A stretch of 64,000 nucleotides of DNA from Utricularia gibba (taxonomy: Eukaryota; Streptophyta; Magnoliopsida; Lamiales; Lentibulariaceae): NCBI GenBank assembly GCA_002189035.1, contig NEEC01000007.1, positions 744,001 to 808,000 on the forward strand. The letters are read 5' to 3'. A program made the translations under genes and the position numbers. The notes beneath the pieces were generated by a model that ran no database searches, was not told the DNA's origin, and saw only the letters and a program-made list of their open reading frames with translations. This document shows positions 21,801-35,123 of this stretch, piece after piece (the stretch's first letter is position 1; each line of letters starts with the position of its first letter).

Positions 21801-24800
21801 CCAGAACAAGTAGTGAGAAATCTGATACCGTTTGTTCTCTCCAAATTGTTGGGATGAGTGCAACACTTCCAAATGTTGCTGCAGTTGCACATTGGCTTCA
21901 TGTAAGCTTTATAATCAATTGTCACATTGAACCTTTTTTGACATGGTTTCCGCTTCATACTTGAGGAAAGCCTTGAGAACTGTGATTGGTGAATGACCTG
22001 TGTTTTTTCAGGCAGCTCTCTATGTGACTCACTTTCGTCCTGTTCCTTTGGAGGAATACGTTAAAGTTGGAAGCACAATTTATAACAAGGACATGGAAAT
22101 TGTTAGGACCATAACCAAGGCAGCTAACCTTGGTGGTAAAGATCCAGATCAGATTGTTGAACTCTGCAATGAGGTATAGTTTTTCCTTTTCTTTCCAGCT
22201 CTCGATGTATCTCTCGAGTGCTGAATACAATTTCCACGTCTGTAGGTTGTACAAGAAAGTCACTCAGTTCTTATATTCTGTTCCAGTAGAAAAGGATGTG
22301 AAACAACAGCTAGGCATATCGCAAAGTATCTGAAACGATTCTCTATGGGACCTTGTGTTGGGGAAGGGGAGTCCTTTGACATCTCCTTTGCCCTTGAATT
22401 GTTACGACGATCTCCTGCTGGATTGGATCCTGTACTTGAAGAAACTCTTCCTTTTGGAGTTGCTTATCATCATGCTGGGCTCACGGTACATCAAACATGT
22501 GTTATTACTTCATATATTTCAAACTACATCAATGTGCTCAGTGTTGAGGAAATTTTTGGTATCTTGGCTACTTATATATTTCTTGCATCTAGAAAGGTTG
22601 AGGAAAGGGAGACAGTTGAAACATGTTATCGCAAAGGACTTGTTCGTGTCTTGACTGCTACATCAACTCTTGCTGCTGGGGTTAACTTGCCAGCCCGGAG
22701 GGTTATATTTAGACAACCACGCATTGGTCGTGACTTTATTGATGGGACAAGGTATAAACAGATGGCAGGGAGAGCTGGTCGGTCAGGAATTGACACAAAA
22801 GGGGAGAGCGTAAGCTTCTTCTTTAAAAATTATCTGATGTTTTAATCCTGAACTTACTGTTACTTATGCCTTAATTGGCTGATAAAATTTTCATTTTTAA
22901 TTATTATAGTAGAATGTCTTCCAGAAATGCAAATGAGCTTCACTGATTTGTATGATGTTTCACTGCCAATCTGTTATTGACAGGTGCTCATCTGCAAACC
23001 AGAAGAAACCAAAAAAGTATTGGCACTTCTGAATGATAATTGCTCTCCACTTTGCTCTTGTTTGTCAGAAGATAGGAACGGGATGACCCATGCAATACTT
23101 GAGGTTGTCGCTGGAGGGATAGTTCAAACGGCTAATGATATTAATCGATATGTACGGTGTACTCTACTCAATTCCACGAAGCCTTTCGAAGATGTTGTAA
23201 AATCTGCACAAGATTCTCTTCGATGGTTGTGTCACAAGAAATTCCTGGAATGGAACGAGGAGACTAAATTATACACCACTACTCCATTGGGTCGTGCCTC
23301 CTTTGGCAGCTCTCTTTGTCCGGAGGAATCACTTGTAAATCACCTTGGACTAATGTGCATCGTAAACAAGTTTTTTTTTTTGGAAATTTTTATTTATTTT
23401 TCCTGAGCATCAATATACACAACATATTCACCATTTCTGCCCAAGTAGAAAGACATTTCCTATTTACTCTTAGTGCCCAATGAAAGTTTAAAGTAACATT
23501 TTTTCTCATTTTATGTTAAGTAATATATTTAAGCATTGCAGGTTGTATTGGATGATCTCATGCGAGCTAGGGAGGGTTTTGTGCTGGCATCAGACCTGCA
23601 TTTGGTATACTTGGTGACTCCGATAAATGTGGATGTTGAACCTGATTGGGAGCTCTATTATGAGAGATTTATGCAGTTGTCAATCCTGGATCAGGTATGC
23701 TCTTTATATTTTCTTGTTTTTAGCTCTATGCAAAAAGAGAGAAAGTGAATTCTTTGTAAGGTGTACATTGAGGATGTTTTTGGGAGGAGAAAATGACCTT
23801 CATTATGATAAAAAGTCTAGTTTGCAGACCACTAGCAGTTCAAATTCCATTTTCAGACAAAACATCAAATTTTGAGCTATGTTCCTTTACCTGTTGCTGT
23901 GGTCTACCCATTCATTCCATGGAATTTTCACAATAGAGAATATGTGCATTTGGATGCTTACAGCCAAAAGTTGTTGGAATTTTGAGCAAAATATATTTCA
24001 TTGCAGTCAGTGGGAAATCGGGTTGGTGTGCATGAGAGTTTTCTCATGCAAATGGCTCATGGAGCACCATCTAAGGGATTAGTTAGATCAAAGAATAATG
24101 CAATGGCTAAAGGAAAATCTGAAAGCGTACTGACTACTCCATCCCATGGCAGCACACTGTCAAATGAGAAGATGATAAGAGTGTGCAAACGATTTTATGT
24201 TGCTCTTATATTATCAAGGATTGTGCAGGTACCTTTTGTTGAGATTTTTATGATCTTTTTCAATGGCTCTTTTTTCTACACCAAGAAGTTGCTTTGTGAG
24301 ATAATTTTGGTGCTTCTCAGGAAGTGCCTATTGGTGAAGTTTGCCAGGGTTTTAAAGTTGCAAGAGGCATGGTTCAGTCATTGCAAGAAAATGCAGGGAG
24401 GTTTGCGTCAATGGTGTCTGTTTTCTGTGAGAGGCTCAGTTGGCACGACATTGAATCTTTAGTTTCAAAATTCCAGAATCGAGTTTCATTTGGAGTTAGA
24501 GCTGAAATTGCGGAACTTACAGCCATTCCTTATGTCAAGGTTAAAATGTTAACTGATATTTAATAGATATTGATATTCTTCATTAACGATTTATATGATT
24601 GTGTAGGGTTCACGAGCTAGAGCACTTTACATGGCTGGTTTACGAACGCCTCAGGCTGTAGCAGAGGCCTCCATTTCAGAAATCATGAAAGCACTATTTG
24701 AATCTTCTTCATGGGACTCCAATGGTGACAACTACTTTTCTAAAAAAAATATTTTTATTCACATACTTCATCTCTTCTCTTGATCAATTTTTATTTGTGG

Positions 24801-27800
24801 ACATGTCCAACAGCAAGGCCAATGCAACTTGGGGTTTCTAAGAAGATAAAAAATGGTGCTCGGAAGATTGTACTTGAAAAAGCAGAAGAAGCAAGAGCTG
24901 CCGCATTCTCAACATTCAAATCTCTTGGATTTAACATCCCACAGTTCCCCCAGCCAGTTTTTTCCTTTAAAACTGAAAATGATGTCCAGAAAGAGTTGAC
25001 ATCTTCTTCAGAGGATGATCGGAGAAGTGGATATGTTGTCTCATCAAAGTTGAAGCATAATATTAATGCAGTACCATCTGGGGAAAGACAGAATATTCCA
25101 GGATCTGAATCTGAAGTTGGGGACAAATTTTCCAAACCGGCAGGAGCTGATAATGGGTCTATGGTGGAAAAGCCTGCTTCTGCAGTAATTACTGGAACAA
25201 ATAGCACTAAAGAAATTGCATTTACAAAATTTCACGAGGGTCCTGTGAGTGCGGCAAGCATTATGGGAGGGGTTGATTCTTTCTTGGATCAGTGGAATGC
25301 CACGGCTGCCTTCTTTTTTGACGTTCATTATACTAAGAGATCAGAGTTTCACTCAAGTGCTGCTCCATTTGAAATACATGGCATAGCAATTTGTTGGGAA
25401 AACTCTCCAGTGTATTATCTAAATATTCCAAAGGACTTGCTACGTGGCAGTGCTCGAAATAGCAATACAACAGCAAGCAAGGATATCAAAGTACCAGAGC
25501 TGCAAATGGAAATGCTCAATCAACGATGGGCCAGGATTAGTAGAATGATGACAAGGGATGTCAGAAAATTTTCTTGGAACTTAAAGGCACAGATCCAGGT
25601 GCTCAATTGTCCATCTGTCAGTGCCAGTAAATTTGGAAGCCTGCATGGTGGAATAAAAAGTCTTGGTGTTGAACTAAATGGCAATTCGCTTATGTTCACC
25701 CCTATCCGTGTCAAAGGTGCAATTGATATGGCTGTTGTTGCATGGATTCTTTCCCCTGATGAGGAGAAAAGCTCTTACCCTAATCTGGAAAAGGTAAACT
25801 CTGCTCATTGATGCATTTCAACTCTTAAGTTGTTAAATGGGTGATGGGATGTTCTTTAAAAAAAATGTTCTCTACATCATGCTTATCTTTCATCAGTTAT
25901 TTTTTCAGAATAGATTAGTTCAATTGGCAAATGTTAATGGAGCTTTCTTTCTTGGATAAATCTTTATGCATATTATTTTATATTATTTAGGAAAGGAATA
26001 TGTTCTCAAAACAATTTTGATCTTCATCATAATTGCTCATCATTATATGTCAACCAATCCTTTAATAAACGTCTTTATCGCTGATTCTCAACAGGAAGTC
26101 AAAAAGAGGTTATCTAGTGATGCTGCTGCCTCGGCCAAAAGAAGTGGCAGATGGAAAGATCAAATGCGAGCTGCTGCACATAATGGCTGTTGCCGCAGAG
26201 TTGCCCAGACTCGAGCTTTGTATTCTGTTCTCTGGAAATTGTTGGAGTCTGAAAACCTAATGGAACCACTTTTGGCCATTGAAGTTCAACTGGTAAGGAT
26301 TCTCATTATCTATATTTAAGAGGATCTGGCCATCTCCCAGAGTTTTATAATTTTGGCGGTTTTTATATTTTTGAAATTTCACATTTAAACTTATTTTTGA
26401 AATTTCACGTTTAAACTTCAATGTGGGTCGAAACAAAAAAGGTATAAGAATATATTATGCATCTGTTTGTGTTGCAGACCAATGTCCTTGCTGATATGGA
26501 GATGTGGGGAATAGGCGTTGACATGGATGGATGCCTTAGATCACGGAGTATTGTAGGAAGAAAACTTAAATGTTTGGAGAAGGAAGCATACACATTAGCT
26601 GGGAAAACATTTTCATTATCAACTCCTGCAGAAGTGTCAAGTGTTATCTATGAACACTTGAAGCTGCCAGTCCCTGAATCGCATAAAGGGAAACAACACC
26701 CAAGTACAGATAAGCATTGTTTGGATCTTCTCAGGTACTACAGGGGTTTTCTCGGTTTGCCAATACTTATTCCTATGATCTAAATAATTGTGATTCAGTT
26801 AATCATTTTTCTAGTCCCTGATGTCATGACCAATAGAAATTGCTGTTTCAGGAATGAGCATCCTTTAGTATCCATAATTAAAGAGTATCGGACGTTGTCT
26901 AAACTCCTTCATTCAACTTTGGGATCAATCTGCTCGCTAGCAAGACTTTGTGCCAGGTCTCAGCGGTATACGGTTCATGGGCATTGGCTCCAAACGTCCA
27001 CTGCTACTGGTAGACTTTCAATGCAGGAGCCTAATCTTCAGGTTTCCCTTTCCTAATAATTCTAAGTTTTTCACTGTTCTTTTGGTATCCTAGTGTCACT
27101 GAATGATGCCCTAAAATTTCTGTGGGTTTTCTGTAGTGCGTTGAGCACACAATTGAGTTCAACATGAAAGATGATGATGGGGAATCCTGCATCTACAATA
27201 TTAATGCACGTAGTCTATTTGTACCATCTCAGGTATTCCTGTCTGTATTTTAATTTTTCAATTGTATTGCATGTCAACGTTCAATTTCTTTACATCTTTT
27301 ATCTTTTTTTTTATCGTAGGAGGATTGGTTACTTCTAACTGCTGATTACTGCCAAATAGAGTTGAGACTTGTTGCCCATTTCTCAAAGGATGGTACACTG
27401 ATTGAGCTCCTAAGCTGTCCTGAAAAGGATGTTTTTACCATGATTGCTGCCAAATGGAACAACAAACATGAATCCATCGTGACTGCTGGAGAGCGTGATG
27501 AAACAAAGAAACTAGTCTATGGATTGTTGTACGGGATGGGACCAGAAAAACTTGCCCGAGGGTTGGAGTGTACCCCAGATGAAGCAGAAGGAAGAATACA
27601 GAACTTCAATGATTCTTTTCCTAGCGTTGCTTCCTGGCTTCAGAATGCTGTCACGACATGTAAAGAGAAAGGGTGATGCCTCTAGATTCTATTCTAGTTA
27701 TTTATCTGGAAATATCTATAGTACTGGTGTTTTTTTCCTTTAGACTATTAACGTTAACAGTTAGTACAGTTAGAACTGAGTCTCGTATTCTTTTTCTTTT

Positions 27801-28726
27801 CTTATCTTGTTGAATCAGTTTTTCCCCTGATGAACTGTACAATTATTTGTGCTACAGTTATGTGGAAACTCTCAGAGGGAGGAAGCGTTATTTGACAAAG
27901 ATCAAACATGGGAGTGGCAAAGAAAAATTTAAAGCTCAAAGACAAGCTGTAAACTCTATATGTCAGGTAGTTTTCTCTGTCAATGCCGTCAGTGGTTTTT
28001 CATTTAAATACGGTTTGTTCTTTAATTTCAATTTTGTTTTTATAAGTTGATTTACATATTTAAACCATTTGTTGTTTCTCTTCTAGGGATCTGCAGCTGA
28101 CATAATAAAAATTGCTATGATTCACTTACATGATATGATCAATGAGTTTTCTGAGGCTGCTTCACCTTGTTTCCTACAAAATGGAGACTTTCAAATGCTG
28201 AAAGGTCACTGTCGTATTTTGTTACAGGTAATGCCTTTTGGGGATCTAGCCATAATTATAATTCTTAATCATGCTAATGGAACCATTAATGAGAAAAATA
28301 ATGAAAAGGATAATACGTGAAAACTGCCTGAGCATGATAATCATGTTATCGTCAACCCTACATTAGGCTTGAAGATACACAATTTTCATCCAGCCAACTT
28401 GAAAGTTTGTAAAATTTTTCATCCTTCGATTTTCAGGTACATGATGAACTACTACTGGAAGTTGATCCCTTGTTTGTAAAAGAGGCGGGTTCATTGCTTC
28501 GTCTATGCATGGAAAATGCTGCGACACTTGCCGGTATGGTGCTGTATAGGGTTATAATGTACATAAGTGAAGCAGTTTCAGAATAATAATAATAAACCTA
28601 GATTGCTGTTGCTTGTTAGTTTTTATGTATCACACAAGATATGCGCATTTTGCAGTGCCATTGCCTGTCAAACTGAAAATTGGGAAAACATGGGGAACGA
28701 TGGATCATTTTGTGCCAAACTCGTAA
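18818..28726 (+). CDS. TEB: DNA polymerase theta (TEBICHI): helicase plus family A polymerase
   Basis: Pol theta carries out microhomology-mediated end joining of DNA breaks in the nucleus. I place 26 exons (18818-18853, 18974-19341, 19515-19703, 19776-20588, 20720-20784, 21250-21355, 21423-21623, 21701-21901, 22012-22173, 22246-22485, 22597-22809, 22984-23334, 23542-23694, 24007-24228, 24321-24539, 24607-24724, 24814-25793, 26095-26292, 26478-26734, 26852-27041, 27137-27232, 27320-27672, 27858-27966, 28087-28227, 28437-28533, 28656-28726), about 2,050 codons. Helicase: Walker A TSAGKS, DELH box [14 protein letters not shown], and motif [10 protein letters not shown]. Polymerase: motif [12 protein letters not shown], motif [13 protein letters not shown], motif [11 protein letters not shown]; the ends and core match Arabidopsis TEB. 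The exonuclease-like part is degenerate, as expected. The N-terminus has [16 protein letters not shown]-box/NLS-like. The chosen exon 2 to exon 3 junction is out of phase by one nucleotide; all later joins hold. Confidence 0.93.
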
Positions 28727-29617
28727 GAGTTCCATAGCCAGTCTAGTTGGATTCATGGGAGAAAAACCTGTTGCCAGGCCTCCGTATTGCAAAAGGTATC
28801 CATTTCAGATCTCCCAGATATTCGTTTTGTTTCCTGCAAGTTCTCATCTTTTTTTTTTTTTTCAAATAAGCATATTTCACATGTTTGGGTCCTGAAATTT
28901 GCGTCAGCTACCAATGTCAGTTGGGACCTCCTATGCTCTGTAGCTCCAGTCATGTGAAAAAAATATAGAGAAGTTTACTTCATCATTATCGTTGCTTTGT
29001 ATAGTTCTCTCTTATTTTTGGTTACTGTGACTTTTGTTACGTGCGTCGTGTTAATCATATGACTTAACTGATGCACATTTCTAAAACAGTAGAGGGTGTT
29101 GCAGTCTAGAAGTATGTTGATGCAGATTGACATCCTTCCTAATGTTTACCGCTGAAGTTGTCGTAATCCTAATCAAGTGACAAGAACTGAAAGGATTTTT
29201 TGATTAGTTCTTGATTACCCTCATAAGAGCAATGAGAGGCACACAGAGTAAGCAGCGCAGAATGGTCTTTGTAGTCAGGATTTGGGACACGAATTAAACA
29301 TGAATTTGATTTCTTCTTTCTACACTGGTAACACCCCTTTGTAGAGTTGTATAGAGTCTGATTTTGTAGTTTCCTTGCAATCCTTGGAAAAGTAAACAGG
29401 GGATAGAAGTCTGTAATAACATCTTTTTGCTTCTAGGACATACAACACAATTTATTGATTACTCTTTTCCTTATCATGGAATGAAATCCCAAGGAGCATC
29501 AGCCATCATGTGCGCATATATTGCATTATCATTTATATGAATTACACCATAGGTGCATCCATAGTTACGATTTCAGATTCAACCATTGTGAGGAAGCTTA
29601 TTACTTTCCTATTGTTA
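28727..29617. other. Convergent 3' ends of TEBICHI and the BURP gene
   Basis: No coding exon is seen. It contains a short T13 tract near 28850 and should hold both 3' UTRs. The spacing of about 890 bp leaves room for both polyadenylation sites without overlap. Confidence 0.45.
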
Positions 29618-30894
29618 CTACTTGGAAACCCATACAACGTGATCTTGTGGAAGAAAGTGGCACACTGGGACTGTTCCTGGCTGCACCTTGAGGACCTGGA
29701 AAGCAAGATGCTTTGCATTCCATGCTGCTGTGTCCCGGTGACAGATAGCTACTGCTTCTGCCCGTGATCCGTCAATTGCGACCATCTTCACCTTATAACT
29801 CACAGTTTTTGATGTCTTATGGCAGAGGAAGACTGCGTATGCATACTCCTGTCTATGGCAAACAACAATACCTTCTGCATCAGGTGCTTTCTCCACTCTA
29901 GTTACATGATACTCTTTCCTGTGATCGCTTGCACTTGTTGACATGGCAGTTACATCTTTTCCTAGATTGGATTTGCTGAAATCAACCATGGCCTCTAAGG
30001 AAGTCGCGCAGAACTTTTTCTCTCCTTCTATGGCTTTTTCCTCACACTCTTGAATTGTTTCCTTCATTGCCTCTGCCTCCTCAGAATGGGGATCCACTGA
30101 AAACTTGGCCAGAATCTCAGGAAATCTTTTTGAGGAAAAGGGTATGGATTCAGCAATTTTTCGGGGCAAGAAGGTTGCTTCATTTGATGTTCTCGAGAAA
30201 TCCAAGTTCATCTTTTTTCCTATGCGCAAGTCTTTCTCTAAGAAGAACAGAGCTACATTTGGATCTTCCTTGAGCTGAGTTTCTGTAGCAGCATAGTTGT
30301 ATATAAATGGCCCTTCTTTTACACTAATTGGTTTTCCTTTTCTAGGGGGGTTCCAGCAGTCACGCCACCTCTTCCAATACCTACATTAGTTCCACCACCA
30401 TGCTTCCCCCCTCCAGAACGCACTACCACGCCGCCACGACCAACGTGGACATTTGTCCCAGTTCCACGAGGTTTGACTGCCGGAGTGTTAACATTTACGC
30501 CCCCCTTACCTATACCAACTGAAACAACCTTGCTTTCTCCCTTTTCTGCTGCAACTGAGAGGATTCAAGAAAGAATGCTCAGATTATATATGATAGATAT
30601 ATGGTTTGAATACAGACTGCTGGGAAAAATACTAATCAGATTTTGTTGAAGCAGCCCACCAGGTATCAAATCTTTGACAATTTGAGGAATATCAGAGTTC
30701 GGAAGCATGGCTTTCCAATACCCCTCCGCTGTAAAAGCTGCTCCAATCTCATAGTTTTCAAGCACCAGGAGTAGCACCTGAAAAATCGAAGAGAAAAAGC
30801 AAGTAAGCATTTTTCAAGCAAGTTCTACATCTCATACATATCTGCTTACCAAGAGAAATCCAAGTAGTTCATGGAACTTGACGATGAATGCCAT
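29618..30894 (-). CDS. RD22-like BURP-domain protein, with an apparent 1-nt frameshift
   Basis: Three minus-strand exons: 30894-30850, 30777-30660 and 30554-29618. BURP proteins are secreted plant wall or apoplast proteins, often stress or ABA responsive (RD22) and related to the polygalacturonase beta subunit. The N-terminus is a signal peptide (MAFIVKFHELLGFLL, then VLLLV), followed by the segment YWKAMLPNSDIPQIVKDLIP typical of the family. A Gly/Val-rich repeat region comes next (GKGGVNVNTP, GRGGVVVRSG, GRGGVTAGTP), resembling RD22 repeats. The C-terminal BURP domain is complete, with the pattern CH-x10-CH-x25-CH-x25-CH. Between repeats and domain, the C6 run at 30345-30350 leaves the frame one base short: the repeat frame stops within ten codons, while the BURP frame opens upstream as PRKGKPISVKEGPFIYNY. 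Seven Cs would join them. Confidence 0.87.
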
Positions 30895-31836
30895 AGATGC
30901 AGCTAGAGAGAGAACTCTCTCCCTGATGATCTTGAGCAAGTTCCAGTGAAGCAAGCTGGTATCTTATAATGATGAAAATAGAATTAAATAAATTCCCATA
31001 TTGATGAATAGCCATTGACAGGTATTGATACAGGAAAAGGACATCAAGGGCCGAGATTTAAGCTCATTTATAACCTCCAACTGCATCATCATTGTTGATA
31101 AGTTAAGGGCCTTCACCTTTTTCAACATCTCAGTTGAATGCACGGTTTATGTTGGATTATGATTCTGAAGTAAACAGTAAAAGGATAAAGGAAGTTGAGT
31201 CGTGAAGAGTCTTGACGAGGACTTACTGTTTCTGTTTTATGGGTAAAAAGTTTATTACATTTTACTGTATCATGTGTTTGCAACAAGTCAAAGGTTGTGC
31301 ATTCCTAGGTTTTGGAATAGTCGGACTAGGCGAGTACGACACTCATCGGTTTGCACAACGAGGCAGCTGGTTGGTGACGGTCGCCATTAAATGCCCAATT
31401 CCATTATTCTGGAATTTGGATGGCTCCGTGATTGCTGTTTTTACTGCTAATAGTTGGTTGGTGGGTGGAATTTGAATGATTTGTGACAGACATGCTGGCT
31501 GCTGCTGAAGAGCAGCCCAACCATACCCCCTGACTGATCATGGTTTAATTCATGCAGCTCATGGAAAAGGATGAATCCTGAAGTACCTGTCTTGGCATCA
31601 CTTTTTTTCAGTTCTCAGAAGTTTATATACTGCTACATCTAACCCCCCCCCCCCCCATCACTGCCATTAGCAAAATTTGAGGAAGGCCCCAAGCAACAAA
31701 CATTAACAAAAAGATTCACAAGGATGCTGCTTGGCTCCACTTTCCCAGCAGCGGCACTGCTAAGGGTTGATGTCAGTTGGCTTGAGTTCCAAAAAGTAGC
31801 AGACACAACTCCAGGATAAGATTTCTACTCGCAAGC
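30895..31836. other. BURP gene promoter and DDR4-like 3' flank
   Basis: No gene is supported. It contains a C14 homopolymer at 31643-31656, which is rare in plant DNA and a likely sequencing weak point. An open frame of 87 codons on the plus strand (31212-31475) has no family resemblance. Confidence 0.45.
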
Positions 31837-34317
31837 TCATTCACCATCTTCTGAATCAAGAACAATTGTAATTGTGTCTACTGAAGGCCTCTGTGTCAAC
31901 CTTTTTCCAGCACCCAAATTCAGGCCTTCAGCAACAGCATAACTAGGAATCCCAGCAAGTCTCTTGCTAAACCGCAACCCCCTGGACTTGATAATAGGGA
32001 AACCAACTTTTTCTTCTTCTCCACTGCTCTTTTTTCGTTGCCTTAAACTAGTGTATTCTTCGTAATAAGATTCATCACTGGAATCTTGCTCCTTGTCATC
32101 ATGTCCTTTGCCGTCAACAGGGAAATTGGTATCTTTTGGGCTCGTGGACTCTGGTTCAGTCCTTTCAACATGCTGAAAGTGTTTCTCTTCCTGGCCAATG
32201 CCTGTCTTCCTTTCGCTAGAGTATCCAAGGGAAATAAGATAAGCGACCAAGCAAGTCATGAAGTCCCAAGTTTAAAGACAGGTAAAACAGCACGTATGTA
32301 AATCCAAAGGGGAGTAAAAATATACTTTGCATACTGTATGGCCTCTGCAATTGCTTTGTCATAATTGTCTGCAATAAGAACATTCCAAGAATTACAATGA
32401 AACACATACAAGATTACATGCATGAAATCTTTGGCAAAATTCATAACTCGAAATCAGCAGAAGGTGAAAACACAAAATCCTGCTGTTTCAAAATCATTTC
32501 TCATAAAAAGAAGGTATTACCTACCAAATGTGTAATCTACATTTTTTTGACTGCGGCATGATCGAGACAATCCAGGACACCTAAAACCTCCAAGAAGCAA
32601 ATTTTGTCGCTGCCTTTGAAGCATTGCCCTTTGTTTCTTCTGTCAAAGTAACAATATAGATATTTTCTCATTCATTGCATCAGAGGGAGGCCAAAACAGA
32701 AAGCTTTAATCAGGAAATACAGAAGGAATCAAATTGATGACCTTTTGATGTTTTTCAACAATTGGAATAACATCAGTTTGCAGGCGTGCACCAAGACCGG
32801 ATTCCCATTTGACTTCACTGGATGAATATGCTGCCTGTCATCCAAATAAAGCAGTAAATTAAGTGTAAAAAAACTAAAATTCAAAAAACAAGTGGACATA
32901 CCGTAGTTTTTTGGAATCCTTCAAGATCAGTAGCAATCGTAAACCATTGAAAACTGGTCAAAGCATCAGGACTCGTAAGTTCAGCATGGTTATACTCACA
33001 GGTTCTGACTGCTTTGTATAATCTGTAACCTATGGCTTCACCACCATCATACCTACATAAATAAGATAAGTTGATGTTCCAGGACAAATGGTATTAAAAC
33101 CACCATTCACAACTTTTACCAGAACGAAATTCCAGCCTCATCCCCTGCAAGTTTCTTCTTTTGGAATTTGGTTATTGCAGTTCCATTCTTTATTCCTTCA
33201 TTCACATAAGACATAGCATCGTGTTGCTGCAAAGAAACAACATATTAGAGCTGTGGAAATGAAACAGGACAAAGAGGCATCAAAGTTACATACATCAGAG
33301 CGAACTTCACAAACAGCTTTAAGGATCAGCAACCGAGTGATTGGTTCAAGCTCCTTATATCTAGATATCTCCTCCCTAGCAGATAGAGAAACAAAACAAA
33401 GAAATTAATATTGACAGCCATCAATCATTTTAGGTGGCTAAAAGTCAATAATAATTATACCCTTTGCAAGCAGTTAAAGGAAACTCCCCTTCTGCAACCT
33501 ACACGTTAAGATAAGTTACATCAGAAATTCTGATAAACAAATCAGCTCCAAAAGTTCAATTGCTCTGCATACCCAGGGCCACCATTTTGGTAGCATCTTG
33601 GTCATAGCAACAATCCAAGCATCGGTGCAGTTCAAAGGCTTGCTCCATGGGATAATACCCTAAAAAGTGCATTTCAAATGCCTACTTCACTTAGTCGAGC
33701 ATATATACAAGAACCTAATAATGTACAAACATCAATCAACACATAGCATCAATTGAAAACACCATAGAACAACCAAAATCGGGATGCATGACATGATAAC
33801 TCTTGTGTTCAAAGTGAAGAGAGAGCATAGCCATCAGTCTAGATTGCCAATCGTAAAACCGAACAGTTTACTGTGAATACAGTCCTTTGAATAGGAGGAA
33901 TAGAAGTTCATGCTAATCTAGATAAGAAAATGAAGACCTTCAACAGCGCTATATGAAGTTGCGCGAGCACAGTATTCGGTTCTATAAGTGCAGTTTCCAA
34001 TTCTTCAGCAGATAGCCTGATACTCATGTCAACAAGTGGCTCAAATACCTGCACGTACAGCAAACATCGACCTTCAAGGCTCACAAATGGTAACTCAAGA
34101 AAAAAAAAACGAAGCCTTTAACCCATGGAGCCAACAAAAACCCCCGGCAGAAAATAAGAAGAGAATCTAGAGAAAGCGTCATCAATACATGAAGAAAGTT
34201 GAGAACAGAAGCCAACTCCCAACGCTGCCGGAGTTGATTTATCTGGTCAGATACCATAACATCATCATCCGCTGAATCGCTTTCCCACCTCGCCGACCGT
34301 TTGCGAACTCCGATCAT
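31837..34317 (-). CDS. DDR4: DDR4-like DDT-related protein (ISWI chromatin-remodelling partner)
   Basis: Multi-exon minus-strand gene beginning MIGVRKRSARWESDSADDD at 34317. Exon 1 is 34317-34189, exon 2 is 34048-33938, and further short exons run down to the stop at 31837. Recognisable blocks are RQRWELASVLNFLHVFEPLVD, AQLHIALLKGI, DAWIVAMTKMLPKWWPWV, SRYKELEPITRLLILKAVCEVR, SFWYDGGEAIGYRLYKAV, a Lys/Gln-rich coiled segment near 32620-32760, and SRSCR with DYTFDNYDKAIAEAIQ. These match Arabidopsis DDR4 (At1g18950) as I remember it. DDT-related proteins bind plant ISWI ATPases (CHR11/CHR17) and affect nucleosome spacing. The last exon (32259-31837) is acidic and basic, low complexity, ending DTITIVLDSEDGE; the C-terminus is the least certain part. 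Nuclear location is inferred. Confidence 0.8.
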
Positions 34318-35123
34318 ACTTTGCTGAAGATGTGAAAAGGAACAGATTTGAAAAGTTACCGCAATGGTAAAAACACCTGCAGGGGAAAGATGGAATTCCA
34401 AGAGTGAAACGGGACTGTTCACCCACTTTCCCGCCCAAATGAACTGAGATTTTGCCCCGTTCAGCCACTTTTATGATTAATGAACCAGAAGCCCAGTTCC
34501 CCTTCCCCCTTATTCGCGCTTGGCCTTCCAGCTATTTCCAAAATCCGCCGACCATCTTTGGCCGCTGAAATTAAAAACCTAGCATCACTGGGAAGAAATC
34601 TGGAATCGTTACGAGGAAAAATGGAGCAATACCTGCCTAGAAGATTCAGTGTGCTTTGCCCATTTGTGGAATCTCCTCCCGATTTTGCTTTCGGAGAAGA
34701 TGATTCCTTTCGCAAAATGGAGGGAGATGCTCTAAAAAGAAATAATTTTTCTTTAACTGAATGATTATTGTACAATTAAGACCTGATTCTAGTTCTATGT
34801 TCAAATTTCAGAAAGAAATGTATGGAATTAAAGTTCGAATGTAAACCTCAAAAACTCGGTAACAATAGATTTTATTTTTTAAAAGTTGTTCCTTTTCCTG
34901 TACATTTATGTTGGTGAATCCTGTTAGGAAGATGGTGTTTTCTTCTAAACAACACATTATCCAAAGGGATTTCCTCCTTTTGGTTGGTGAATTGTGTTGG
35001 AACATGAAAACGAAGAGTAGCTTCCCAAACCGGCTACTCCAAGTGGCCTGTTGGAACATGTATCAAGTCACAAGGGGCAACAGTAACATGATGCAGGCGC
35101 CAGGCTCAACCAAAAGACATGTT
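34318..35123. other. DDR4-like promoter and AGD14-like 3' flank
   Basis: Open frames on both strands at 34461-34775 overlap each other almost completely and carry no family signal; I regard them as chance. The stretch to the left should hold the DDR4-like 5' UTR and promoter. The right part holds the 3' UTR of the Arf-GAP gene. Confidence 0.4.

Noticed and set aside
22345-22845. Helicase fragment with an extra segment inside the GLT-VEERET block
   Set aside because: The extra residues are intron 22486-22596 that happens to be open; flanking sites are good GT and AG and removal restores the conserved sequence.
31212-31475. 87-residue plus-strand frame in the BURP promoter region
   Set aside because: No recognisable domain and no splice or start context that supports it.
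34461-34775. Two overlapping frames of about 100 codons on opposite strands
   Set aside because: No family similarity, no splice support, and mirror-overlap of the two frames is typical of chance in GC-richer promoter DNA.
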